Shown here: in pieces, positions 12,623 to 23,210 of the stretch
How positions within the stretch are numbered: position 1 is the first letter of the stretch
Layout of the letters: each line of letters starts with the position of its first letter
NCBI GenBank assembly: GCA_963383645.1
Contig: OY726557.1
Coordinates: 128,492,103 to 128,556,102, forward strand
DNA from: Muscardinus avellanarius
Taxonomy: Eukaryota > Chordata > Mammalia > Rodentia > Gliridae
Reading direction: 5' to 3'
DNA length: 64,000 bases
Notes under the pieces: generated by a model
The model's database searches: none
What the model was told of the DNA's origin: nothing
The model's input: the letters and a program-made list of their open reading frames with translations, nothing else
Position numbers and translations under genes: made by a program

Positions 12623-12929
12623 GTCTGTGCTTTCAAGTTTTGCCCACCTTCCTCCGCAGTCCTCAACTGTCATTGTCTTCCCAGCCTCATGAGACTATCT
12701 ATGACAGTCCATAGTCTCTCGCCAGCCTCTCGCTCTTCCCTCTGTGTGGCCTCAGAATTGGCAGCTTTTACCAGGGGAGAAGCAGGTGCGAATGTCAGAT
12801 ACCCTCAGCGAGCTCTCTTTCTCTCAAGAGTTGTCCCCAGATGTGCTGGATTTCTCAGTCTTCCTCAGTACTATCAGATGGTGTGTTTCCTAGCTATTTT
12901 TGTTAGAAGCAAAACTACTGCAAGCCAGA
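12623..12929. other. unrecognised non-coding sequence
   Basis: A 135-codon plus-strand open frame (12620-13027) crosses this region but runs on into an antisense MIR, so it is not credible as a gene. Confidence 0.4.
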
Positions 12930-13125
12930 AAATTTGTGTTTCAGCACACATCATCTGCTCAATAACCCTACTCAGTAAATGGCAATGCTCTCATTGTAAC
13001 ATCCGAGTAAAACGAAGCTCAGCATGATTAAGGTTTATATAGATAGATTGTATCAAGCCTAGAATTCAAACCTAGTTGAATTTGGCTGCAAAATCCTGGC
13101 TCTAGGCCATATTGACTCTGAAAAA
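12930..13125 (-). mobile_element. MIR SINE, antisense
   Basis: Antisense MIR words: 'ctgctcaataaccctact', 'agtaaaacgaagctcagc', 'attcaaacctagttgaat', 'cctggctctaggcca'. A second weak MIR-like piece (13268-13318, 'acagatgagaagattgatgc') lies just downstream. Confidence 0.65.
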
Positions 13126-13319
13126 GATAGAGATACATGCACTTACTCAGTAGGTAACGGGAAGGATGCATGAAAACAAGAATTAAAGCAAATACCTGAG
13201 AAATATTCATTGTGCATTGTAACATTTAATCGAATTACTAGTCCTTTAAAAATCTATCAGTGCTGTTAAACTTATCTCACAGATGAGAAGATTGATGCTC
13301 TGAGAGGTAAATTATAGCT

Positions 13320-14160
13320 TAAATGTAATACTTATCTGAATAGCATAATGAAAAAAGACCCCGCACTTTTCAATATTTATACATTTTCTTTGATGTAAAG
13401 GCTTTCAAATATTATTTTCTTAAAAGGATTGCATCCTTTTACATAAAGCATAACTTGTTAGTAAACAATATTAAATATAAATTTTGCATAGCAGCTTAAA
13501 GTGCTTTTTATATGCTGTTTGCATTCTCTATGTATGAGTATGTTTTGTGCCTGGACGTGGAGGTTGGTAGGGCTACGCACTATTGAAAGATTTCTGAACC
13601 TCACAGGAGATCTCACATTTTAAACATCTAAAATGATAACTTAATTCTAAAGATGTCACAGATACATCTCCAGTTCTAAACACAATCATATTACTAAAAA
13701 GTGATAGCCAGTGAGTCAGACGACTTCCCGTCTATATTCATAAGTCATGAATATTATTTTCCTTGTTTTTCATTTTCTTACTCCTTAAAATTTTTTTCAA
13801 AGTGGTCTTAATTTCCACTTACAGCTATATAATTCTTTAATTATACTTCCTCATTGAATAAGAGGAGATCACAGTCCTAGCCTTGTCCTAACTCTTTAAT
13901 ATGGCAGGTTAAAAAAAAGAAATTGCCCCCTGCGATTTAAAACATTCACAAATATTTGCTGAGTTCCTCGTGGCTGTCAGGCATACTGATAAGTGTTCAC
14001 AGTAACAAAAAAAAGTCCTTAAATGCAAGAAGTTTATATTGCAATTGAAAAATTTTTTAAACCTGTATATGATTTAATACATAAAAAGATATATAGATAA
14101 AAGACAGTAAATTTGGGCTATTTCAAGACACTATGTATAAAACAACATATCAGATAAATT
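13320..14160. other. unrecognised non-coding sequence
   Basis: AT-rich, with no gene or repeat family recognised. Confidence 0.5.
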
Positions 14161-14163
14161 CCA

Positions 14164-15000
14164 AGACAATGCATTAGTGTCCTATCAGTACTGTAACAAA
14201 TTACTACAAATTCAGTGGCTTAAAACAAAACAAATTTATTACCTAAAAATTCTGAAAATTCAAAATCTGAATTATGTTTCACTGGACTCAAACTGAGGTA
14301 TTATAAATGCTTCATTTACTCTCGAGGCTTTAGGGATATGATAGGCAGCTTTCTGTTACTATGATGAAATGTCTGAGGTATCAATTTTAAAGCAGTAAAG
14401 GTTTCAGTCCATGGTCAGCTGGCCCTCTAGCTTTGGGGGCTGTGGCAATGCAGCACATCATGGAGAACACATGGCCTAGGAAGCTGCTCACCTCCCGACA
14501 GCCAGAAAGCAAGCAGAGAGGAAGAGGAGGGGTGAAGGTCCCGATAGCCTCTTTCAAGGTACATCCCCAATGACTTAACCTCTTTCCACTATACTCTATT
14601 TCTTTAAAGTCCCACCACCTTTCAATAACACTACAGGCTGGGGAACAAGCTTTCAACATACATAACTTTGGGGAATATTCACAATCATAACAAAGAGAAT
14701 CCATTTTCTTCATTTTCTTGTGTTTTTTTTTTTTTTTTTTTTAGCTTGTAGAGACTTCTTGAACTTCTTGGCTCTTGGATTCTTCATCCATCTTTAAACT
14801 CAGAAGCATAGCATGTTCATAACTCTGACTACTGCCTGCTTCTGGCATCCAGTCTCCTTTCACTATCACATCCCTGCCTCCCGCTTAGAAGATCCCCTGT
14901 AATTACAGCTGGTCCTTTAGGCCCACTCAGAGCAACCAGCATAATCCCTCAATCCCCAAATCTTAAATCTCATCATATCTGAAAATTGTCTGTTCTCATG
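14164..15000 (-). mobile_element. MLT1-type MaLR LTR, antisense, split
   Basis: The left portion has 'aacaaattactacaaattca', 'gtggcttaaaac' and 'aatttattacc'; the right portion (from about 14745) has 'cttgtagagacttctt', 'catccctgcctcc' and 'gtaattacagctgg'. Both are antisense MLT1 landmarks. A second LTR (14334-14692) and a poly-T tract split it. Confidence 0.7.
14334..14692 (-). mobile_element. ORR1/MST-like MaLR LTR, antisense, nested
   Basis: Antisense MaLR landmarks: 'ctttctgttactatgatgaa', 'tttcagtccatggtcagctg', 'gcacatcatggagaac', 'aatgacttaacctctttcca', 'ggggaacaagctttcaaca'. It lies inside the older MLT1, giving a relative age order. A 108-codon minus-strand frame here is an accident of the LTR. 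Confidence 0.75.
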
Positions 15001-15490
15001 TAATGTAATATTGTTTGCTGTTTCTGGGGATTCGGGTGAGGACATCTCCGGGGTGGGTAGAAGTGCTATACTGTCTACACAGAGGTAAAAGAAGGAGACA
15101 CAGATCAATTGCAGGAACCACAAGGACCTTGGCAAAATTACTCCTCTGACACAAGAAAAATACCAGCAAAATAACTAAAAGCAATAATTTCAAAAGTCTA
15201 GCAAAAATAAAGAAAGATCATGGAAAGAACTGAAAATCATCTATCAAAAAAAAAAAACCCTGTAACTTGATAAGACTATGGAGTTTGAACCTGGAGCTGC
15301 ACCTGTTTCCCATCCCTTCGCAGCTAAGTGAGGTGGTAACCAAAGCCAGCAGCATTAGAGACAGTGCAGGCATCTTATTATCTTCAGAGTTTCTTTAAAA
15401 GTACAGTCTCCAGCCCTCAGTCCCTGTTTTCAAGCTCCCTGGGAAATCAGAGAGTGATGGCTACTTGATATGAAATAAAGCACAGCTCAG
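15001..15490. other. unrecognised non-coding sequence
   Basis: No supported feature; one A12 run near 15246. Confidence 0.5.
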
Positions 15491-15493
15491 GTG

Positions 15494-15574
<81 letters not shown>
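15491..15574. repeat. (GTGC)n-(GT)n microsatellite
   Basis: Eight or so GTGC/GCGT tetramers pass through GTTT into about 23 GT units. The alternating purine-pyrimidine tract of 84 bp is a strong candidate Z-DNA former. Confidence 0.97.
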
Positions 15575-15577
<3 letters not shown>

Positions 15578-17244
15578 GTATGGGGATGCAGGTTGCCCTT
15601 AGGTCCTAGAAAAGTGCCAGGCAACGTCTCAGCTCCCTAAGGTCCTCATCCCCTGCCTGGGAAGTTCTTGTAGAAATTCCGGAGACCCAATCACTGGGAC
15701 TTTTAATTATTTCAAAATACTCCTGGGATCAAGGAGTCTGCCTGATATTCCAAAACTAAACAAGACCTGGGAGAGGAGAAAATAGTCACCCCTCTCCAGA
15801 TCACCTGAAGGCCAAATGCAAGTCAGAGTGAAAGCAAATTTCTCTCTTGAGCTTCAGGTTGTGAGCTTTCGCACAGATCCATTGGAAAAGAGAAACAATA
15901 TGCAAAGACACCAGGACTTTTAAAGAAATCTTCACAATAGCCATTGTTTGGCCACTAAACTCCAGGAACCTAGCTCTGAATACCAGAAGTCAGGATTAAA
16001 AATAAAGACAAGAAACTAAAGGGCAATGAATGCTTTCAGGGAAATCAGTGGCCATTGCAATTACCCATGTCCTTGAAATTATTAGGAAACCTAAATACTG
16101 GATAAGATCTGTGATTCCTGTTACTCTGACTTGACAGTCAGTCCTTTGTACTATTTGATAGGCAAAGGCCTTTCCGGACACTGAGCAATAGATAGGAAAT
16201 TCCCACTGTGGAACCATCTAAGGAGACTTGGGAGATGCTTTGTGTAGTTAGAGCCAAAAATTAAAGATAAGAGAGGGGTAAGGTGAATCAGAGGGTAAAC
16301 GGGAGTCAGCCATAATGAGTCTTAAATGCAATAATAAAATGCTTGAATCTTATCCTCAAGGCTCAGAAGTCACTAAAATGCCCCAAGAGAATGGCCTGAC
16401 CAGGGCTTTTGTTGCTGTTTCTAAGAAGAATTTCACCATCTGCATAAGAGTAATAGAGTAGAGACAAGCATGAGACAGGGCTATGAGTTAGGATGCTGTA
16501 GCAGCAAACTGTATTGTAGTAAAGAAAAGAAATTATAAAGGCCCAACTAGTATAGTAGCAATACAACATTAAAAAAAAACATAGCCTACCAGTGATATAA
16601 TAAGTTGATACATAACAGCAATGTAAGGATAAAATTCTGTGTTTATTTAGGCAACTTAGTGGACAGCAGTGGTCTTTTCTGATATAGAGAATATGAGAAA
16701 AGCAATAGGCCTGAAGAGAGGGAAAGAAGGGTAAGTTGAAGTTTGGAAATATGGAGTTTGAATTTTATGTAAGACAACTCTGTGGAGATGGAAAATAATG
16801 TTGTAATGGATCTGGAGTTTGGAGAGCCATTGGCCTGAAGATAATATATGAAGACAATAACCAAAGCCAGGCTGCTTTGAGGTCACCCAGGAAGAATGTA
16901 CACAATATAGGAGTCTAGGGACAGAGATATACAGAGTATAGAAGAAAGTACTGGGAAATATGATGGAAATATAAGCCAAGAAGTTAAAAGAATTTTAAGA
17001 AAATAAAATTCTTTCCTTAAAGGAAAGGAAAAACTGGTCATCTCTTGCATGGACCTCAAGTTATCTTAAAGGGTAAAAATTTCTACTTCCTCAACAATAA
17101 AAATATAATCTGCAACTTCTACAAAGCTGTTTCAAAATCATGGGGAAGAGATTTAAAATGAAAACTTAGAAATTCTAGTAAGAGAAAAGATCTACATTGT
17201 AAGCAGAAAACTCAGACTAGAGGAATTGTTCTGTGAGATTAGAA
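15575..17244. other. unrecognised, possibly ancient-repeat sequence
   Basis: No exon or RNA gene seen. The stretch 16680-16970 ('tggagtttgaattttatgta', 'gaggtcacccaggaag') resembles a mammal-wide decayed repeat I cannot name. The 107-codon and shorter minus-strand frames there have no recognisable motif. Confidence 0.4.
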
Positions 17245-17253
17245 GTTAAAACA

Positions 17254-17439
17254 TACTTGCCGGGCATGGTGGCCTCAGGCTTGTAATCCCCACACTTGGG
17301 AGGCAGAGACAGGAGGATCGCACAGGTTTGAAGCCAGCTGTGCTGGCTTATGAGACCATGTTTCAAATATAAAATAGGTCTGGGAGTGTAGCCCGGAGGT
17401 AGAAGGGCTTCCAGGGACCCCAGTACCACCAAAAAAAAA
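17254..17439 (+). mobile_element. B1-dID-type SINE, short-arm form
   Basis: Short left arm ('gccagctgtgctggcttatg') and derived right arm ('aagggcttccagggacccc'). The tail expanded into the GGA/GAA array that follows. The target duplication GTTAAAACA lies at 17245-17253 and 17599-17607, outside the array, so the array is part of the inserted tail. Confidence 0.9.
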
Positions 17440-17560
17440 GAGGAAGAAGGAGGAGGAGAAGGAGGAGAAGGAGGAGAAGGAGGAGGAGGAGGAGGAGGAG
17501 GAGGAGGAGGAGAAGAAGAAGAAGAAGAAGAAGAAGAAGAAGAAGAAGAAGAAGAAGAAG

Positions 17561-17591
<31 letters not shown>

Positions 17592-17600
17592 TGTTGTTGT
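17440..17600. repeat. (GGA)n-(GAA)n array grown from a SINE tail
   Basis: The purine-only plus strand has GGA/GAGAAG repeats to about 17510, then roughly 26 uninterrupted GAA units to 17590, then (GTT)3-4. Long GAA tracts can form triplex DNA. The minus-strand frame translates it as runs of Phe and Ser, which is meaningless as protein. Confidence 0.97.
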
Positions 17601-17607
17601 TAAAACA

Positions 17608-19307
17608 CTCTGGCATGTCTACAAGTTCAATTTCAAAATGAGGGACAATTCATTTGCAAAAAAATTGAGAAGGAACAGGTCCAAGAGAAGAGGGCTACAT
17701 TAGCATTGGAGAGATATATTCCAGTAGAAGAGAAGGAAGACATTATTGTGGACACACTGCCTTGGTAGATGGTGATGTGTGTTGTCTCCCTGTTGCTGTC
17801 TAGGTTTTCTAGGAAGTAGGAAGTTAGGACTTTGTAAGGTGAGAAAAGAGCTGTTGGCATTAGTACATTCAGGTCATGGTGAGAGTGTGAAGTATTCACA
17901 GTGGATAACAGGACAGAGCTGCATGTGCAGGCTCTGTTGAACTCATGGAGTTCAGAGGCCAGTCACAAACATCCTATGTTTGAACATTTCTCTCTAGAAA
18001 TGTTTAGCAGCTCAAGTGTAGGAAAAAGAAGGATTAGACACATTCAGAGTCAATTTCAAACCCCAACTACACAGCAAAAAAAATTGATCTTCACTCTCCT
18101 CTCCCCTGTAATGAAAGATTACTGGTTTCAGGGGCATAATCTGTTTTATTACTGGAGTCAGAGGCCTGATCTGTTTTAATGTCCACGTGTATATTTCTCA
18201 CCTAGCAGAAAGCCTTATAAGTTTGAGAAATTAAAAAAAAATTAAGGTATAAACTTTTGGTACATTCAACAATATTTATTGCAACTTTTATATTCCTACA
18301 TAGACTAATAAACTAAATGAATATATCTTTGTGGTGTATACTCTAGAGAAAACTTAGGGATGCAGATAGATTTTTAATGTATCTGATCATGTATAGGTCT
18401 ATATTGTATTAATTTACAATTATGTAATTTTAATTTATAAGCAATTGCAGCACACTGTGTGCATACAGAACTTTTTCATCATCAAGTAACAGAATATTGG
18501 GCTAATCATGATGGTAAATTATGCCCAAAATGGGCATAATTTTGCAATCCCACAGATATAATCTCTTTTTTTATTTCTTTGTTTTCCTCTCCTTGGCATG
18601 GTGGCTTTCTTTTCTTTGGCTTGTTGCTTTGTAGAAACAAGATGGATGTTGTAGCTCAGAGCACCAGATCCTAAGATAGTCATTCCCACAAATAGATCAA
18701 GTTCTCTCTCTCTCTCTCTTTTGCACCATCTCCATCTTAGGGAAGAACATCTTTCCTAACATCAATTGACTTCCCTAAGGTGTCATTAGCAAGAGTCAGA
18801 TAACATCCTTGCTAAAATGGAGGCTAGAGATCAGGTATCTGGAATAGTGACCTCTTTGTGAGAGAGTATGTGTTAACGGGGAAAATGGCCAGGGGTATAC
18901 TCCTGTGTGGGAAGCCTGTAGGCCTAGTGCTAGGTGCCTAGGGAAGATCTATTACAAATGAACACCCTCAGAACTTTTGGAAAAACTGCCCATCATGGCA
19001 GTGTGGCCCTGTCATCTACCATCTGAAGCCAACTTTCTCTCCTCCTCAACCTTTCTGTTGGTCCTTGGCTATCCCTAGGCTTCCAGTGTGATACCTAAGA
19101 CAGATGGAGTGCCCCTAGTTCTAAGGTTATCCCTCCTTCTACCAAAGTATTCTCAAGTAAAATTCACAATGAAGGAAGGAATTAGTCTATTGTGATAACT
19201 AACCCATGCTTAAAAACTGCAAAAGATAAAGCCTTGTCTTCCTTCCAAAGAGTTTTCCATTCAGAAGATGATTTTTTTTCATTTAAATTATTGTTTAATT
19301 TTAAATT
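17608..19307. other. unrecognised non-coding sequence
   Basis: No gene or confident repeat. A short CT run lies at 18703-18720. A 92-codon plus-strand frame (17901-18179) has no recognisable domain. Confidence 0.45.
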
Positions 19308-19804
19308 TAGAGAAGATTTTTTTAAATTTTTTATTGATTGATTGTAGTCATACATCTTAATGAAGTACAAGATGGTAGAGGCATACATGCACACATCACT
19401 CAACGATCCCTTCCCCAAATCCCACCCCATTTCCTCCTCTTCCTTCCATCCTCATGTTTGGCCTAGTGATTGATTTAGATATGTTTATTAATGAACATCA
19501 TGTAAATTAGAAAATTTCCCTCTTCTCCTCACCATCCCTCTCAGTTAGGTCACCTTATTTGCTTATCTATAGTATCTCCTTCTTCATCTAGAGTTCTTCC
19601 TATGACCCATTTTCTCCCTAGCTTCTGCATATTAGGGAGATCATCTGATTTCTTATTTTTTTGTGACTGACTAATCTCACTTAGCATATGTTCTCCAGTT
19701 CTATCTATTTCCCAGTAAATTACTTAGGAATAAATTTAACCAAGGAGATAAAAGACTTCTACAAAGAAAATTATAAAACTTAAAAAAAACAAAGAAGACC
19801 TTAG

Positions 19805-20909
19805 GCGGGACTCTGGGCCCCGGGCTGGACCGCGTGTAGCATGTCAGACCCTGGAGAAACTGGGCCCAGTAAGACCCTGGGTCCCGGGCAGGGGTCGGAC
19901 GGGGCACGCCGGGGCCAATGGCCAGCATCGGAGTCTGCTGTAAGGCAAGGTCGGTGCTGGGGCCTCTGAAGCCGGGATCGGAGCCTGCCAAGGGGTTAGA
20001 CCAGTGCTGGAGCCAGCGAGGCTGGCATCGGAGCTTGCCATGAGACAAGACTGGTGCTGGGGCCTCCAAGGTCAGGATCGGAGCCTGCTGAGGGGTTACG
20101 CCAGTGCTGGGGCCAGCAAGGCCAGGATCGGAGCTCACCATGAGGCAAGGCCGTTGCTGGGGCCTCCAAGGCCGGGATCAGAGCCTGCCGAGGGGATAGG
20201 CCGAACTGGGGCCAACGGCCGGCATAGGAACCTGACAGGAGGCAAGGCTGCTACTGAGGCCTCCGAGGCCGGGATCGGAGCCTGCCAAGGGGTTAGACCG
20301 GTGCCGGGGCCAGCAAGACCAGTATCATAGCACACCATGAGGCAAGGCCTGTGCTGGGGCCTCCGAGGCCGGGATTGGAGCCAGCTGAGGGGTTAGGCTG
20401 GTGTTGGGGCCAGCGAGACCAGAATCGGGGCCTCCCATGAGGCAAGGCCAATGCTTGAGCCAGCAAGTTCTGGATCAGTCCACCGGGTGGCCACAACTGG
20501 GGCCGTCAAGAGTGGTATCGGTACTTGTAAAGCAGCATGCACAGAGAAATATCACAGAAAATAAAAATCAGATGCTTCCCCTAATCAGCAAAAACTAGAA
20601 GGAAAGGGGCAACAGGAAAAGGTCTAGCTATAGAAAGTGAAGCAACTAAGGTGACCAATCAGAGGGTATAGAATAAGGGAAAATGGAGCCTCTTTAAAAT
20701 GCAGGAGGTACATAAGCAAATGTATCAAAGTCAATCACCAAACAAGCATGGGATCAAGGTAGGGGGAGGAAATGGGATGGGAGCTGGATGAGGGCTAATT
20801 GGATGATGTATGCTTGTATATTCTCTCAAGTCTTGTATTCCAATGTGATATATGATTACAATGCACCAATAAAAAATAAATTAAAAAAAAGAAAAGAAAG
20901 AAGAAGAAA
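19805..20909 (+). mobile_element. composite non-autonomous retroelement: GC-rich VNTR plus L1 3' end
   Basis: A discrete 1.1 kb insertion in the L1 above, bounded by the 14-bp duplication AAAGAAGACCTTAG (19791-19804 and 20910-20923). It starts with GC-rich DNA ('gcgggactctgggccccggg'), then about twelve 50-bp units (19927-20516), then an L1 3'UTR that parallels 34215-34560 ('aaaatcagatgcttccccta', 'gggctaattggatgatgt', 'tgcaccaataaaaaat') and an A/G-rich tail. There is no ORF1 or ORF2. Either an internally deleted L1 whose 5'UTR carries the VNTR, or an SVA-like fusion. The structure is seen directly; its family status is inferred. Confidence 0.85.
19927..20516 (+). repeat. 50-bp GC-rich VNTR with alternating unit types
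   Basis: Units start with ATCGGAG-like words at 19927, 19977, 20027, 20077, 20127, 20177, 20224, 20274, 20324, 20374, 20424 and 20474; spacing is 50 bp except 47 at 20177 and 43 for the last. Units alternate between a type with 'gaggggttag..cagtgctgg' and a type with 'catgaggcaaggc', giving a 100-bp higher-order repeat. GC content far exceeds the flanks, and CpGs are frequent. Confidence 0.92.
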
Positions 20910-21899
20910 AAAGAAGACCTTAGAAGATGGAAAGATCTTCCATGTTCACAAATGGGGAGAATAAATATCATAAAAATGACCATACTTCCAAAAGTAATCT
21001 ACAGATTCAATGCAATACCCATAAAATTACCAAGGTCATTTCTTACAGACATAGAAAAATTAGTTCTTAAATTCATTTGAAGCAACAACAAAAACAACAA
21101 AACAATACAAAACAAAACAAAACAGAATAGCCAAAGTAGTTCTCAGCAACAAAAACTATGCAGAAGGAATCATAATATCTGACTTTAAAGTATACTATAA
21201 AGCCATAGTAATAAAAACAGCATGGTACTAGCACAAAATAGATACATAGACAAATGGAGCAGAATAGAAGACTCAAAAATAAATCTGCACACTTACAGCC
21301 AATTGATATTTACTAAGGAGCAAAACACATACACTGGAAAAAGGAAAACTTCTTCAACAAATGGTTGGCAAAACTGGTTAAACATATGCAAAGAAATGGA
21401 AATAAACCCTACTTTCTCACCCTGCACAAGAGTCAATTCAAAATGGATTAAAGACTTGGAAATTAGACTAGAGACTTTGATGCTCCTTGAAGAGGGCATA
21501 GGTCTAACACTGCAACACATAGGCACAGATAAAAACTTAATCAACAAGGCTCCAAAGGCACAAGAAACTAAAAAGCAGATCAATACCTGGGATTGCATAA
21601 CTGAAGAGCTTCTGTACACAAAGGAAACTATCAAGAATCCTAACCAAGAGAAAAGAATGGGAGAAGATTTTTGCCAACTACTCCTCCAATAGAGGACTAT
21701 CTAGAATATACAGAGAACTGAAGAAACTCAGCATAAGAACAAATAACCCAATCAAAAATGACCAAGCGAACTAAATAGAAACTTTATGAAAGAAGAAATT
21801 CAAATGACCAATAAATGTATAGAGAGGTGCAAATCAAAACTACCTTGAGATTTCACCAAATTCCAACTAGAATGGTAATCATTCAAAACACAAACAATT

Positions 21900-22083
21900 A
21901 GCCAGGCATGGTGGTGCACACTTGTAATCTCATCATTTGGGAGGCTGAGATAGGAGGATTGCAGTTTGCAGAGAGCCTCACCTACTACTTAGGCTGTTTG
22001 CAACTCAGTGAGACACTGTTTCAAAATAAAGAATAAGAAATAAAGCTGGGGATGTAGCTCAGAGGCAGAATGCCCCTGGGTTC

Positions 22084-22086
<3 letters not shown>
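21900..22086 (+). mobile_element. B1-dID-type SINE, long-arm form
   Basis: Dimer inserted into the L1 ORF2 remnant. The right arm starts 'aagctggggatgtagctcag' and ends 'ctgggttccat'. The normal A-tail is replaced by a CA array. Confidence 0.9.

Positions 22087-22132
<46 letters not shown>
22087..22132. repeat. (AC)n microsatellite at a SINE tail
   Basis: About 23 AC units directly after the SINE right arm. Confidence 0.98.
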
Positions 22133-22135
<3 letters not shown>

Positions 22136-22494
22136 ATAACAAATGCTGGTGAGGATGTGGAGAAGTGGGAACTCTAATACATTGTTAGTGGGATTGCAAA
22201 TTAGTGCAACCACTTTGGAAAACAGTATGGAGAATTCTCAGAAGAATGGAATGAACTTACCATATGATCCAACAATACCACTTCTGGGTATCTACCAAAA
22301 GAATGGAAACCAAACTAATGCATGCATATTTGTGTTCATAGCTGCACAAATTCACCATAGCCAAACTATGGAACCAGACAAGATGTCCATCAACAGATGA
22401 ATGGATTACAAAACTATGGGATATGTATACAATGGAATTTTACTCAGCCATAAAGAAAAACATAATTATGTCATTTACAGGGAAATAGAGAAGA

Positions 22495-22964
22495 AATTTT
22501 GAATGAGAAGAATTAAGAAGCTAAAGTATTGGTGGAGTTTTTCTCTCTTTCAAACCTAAGTACCTGTTTCTACCATTTTCTGAGATTCCAAGTGGGAAGG
22601 AGGACTGTCCTCAGCTTCTTCCTTCTGTCCTCTGTATCCCTGAGAAACTCAGCTATAACCTCCATAAGAAGGATAAATACACACACACCATATGTCAGCA
22701 GGCAAGACCTCCCATGATCCAGGGTAAAGTCGGCTTAGTTCTTCAGATGTCATCCACTGGTGCATACATTAAATGCACATAGCATTATCGATGAGTGTGT
22801 TCAACACCCAGAAATTAGGGGTCAAAGTTATGCAATGAAGCCTGACCCACAATGGTTCTATGTAGGGAAGGCATGCTACTCTGTCACAATCAGCCACACC
22901 TCCTGCAGCTCAGGTCGCCTTCTTGAAAGAAGTTTCCCAGGTCATCATTGTTAAAAGTCCAGAA
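22495..22964. other. unrecognised non-coding sequence
   Basis: No supported feature. Confidence 0.5.
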
Positions 22965-23210
22965 TAGTATTACCACTGTTGTTACCTTTAAGTACTCAAT
23001 ATATTTATTGCTGTTTTAAAGGACCATTTCCCACTACAAGTTGAGTTTATCTTATGTGAAATTCTTGAGACAAAAGGTGTTTTTTTTTTTAATTTTGGAG
23101 TTTTTCAGATTTTAGAATATCTGCTTAGACTATGGGTTACTACTGAAAACTACTTGGAAGTTTTGAATTTTGGAGCACTTTGGATTTTTGGATAAGTATG
23201 TTCCACCTTT
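22965..23210. mobile_element. DNA-transposon remnant (name uncertain)
   Basis: The end words 'gaattttggagcactttgga' and 'tttttggataagtatgttcc' with 'cagattttagaatatctg' resemble a mammalian inverted-repeat DNA transposon family also seen (opposite end) at 57185-57505. It is short and decayed. Confidence 0.5.

Larger units (their letters stand above)
20924..22480 (+). pseudogene. L1 ORF2 C-terminal remnant
   Basis: Sense L1 ORF2 sequence covering the part after the reverse transcriptase core through the C-terminal Cys-containing region. One frame stays open for 156 codons (21222-21692), with recognisable L1 words such as YSQLIF and WDCITEELLYTKETI. Other parts are frameshifted, and a SINE with a CA tract splits it. 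L1 ORF2 encodes endonuclease and reverse transcriptase; this copy is dead. Confidence 0.8.
19317..22485 (-). mobile_element. L1 insertion with twin-priming 5' inversion
   Basis: Two L1 parts lie head to head. 19317-19716 is an L1 3'UTR in minus orientation (poly-T tail at left, 'ccagttctatctatttccc' at its inner end). 19717-22485 is ORF2 in plus orientation, ending 'catttacagggaaatag'. In the L1 the two segments are adjacent: the word GGGAAATAG ends one and begins the other. A 9-bp repeat TAGAGAAGA flanks the whole at 19308-19316 and 22486-22494. This is the signature of twin priming, in which the upstream segment is copied inverted. Two later insertions sit in it (19805-20909 and the SINE near 21900-22086). 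Confidence 0.85.

Noticed and set aside
12620..13027. 135-codon plus-strand frame
   Set aside because: It continues into an antisense MIR, and no domain or splice context supports it.
17275..17616. 113-codon minus-strand frame rich in Phe and Ser
   Set aside because: It is a translation of the GGA/GAA array and a SINE.
19701..20141. 146-codon minus-strand frame across the VNTR
   Set aside because: The frame comes from the stop-poor GC-rich repeat; the 50-bp period is not a multiple of three, so it cannot encode a regular protein repeat in one frame.
19927..20516. CRISPR-like array
   Set aside because: Units are contiguous and vary along their length with no constant repeat/unique spacer pattern, and the setting is a mammalian genome.
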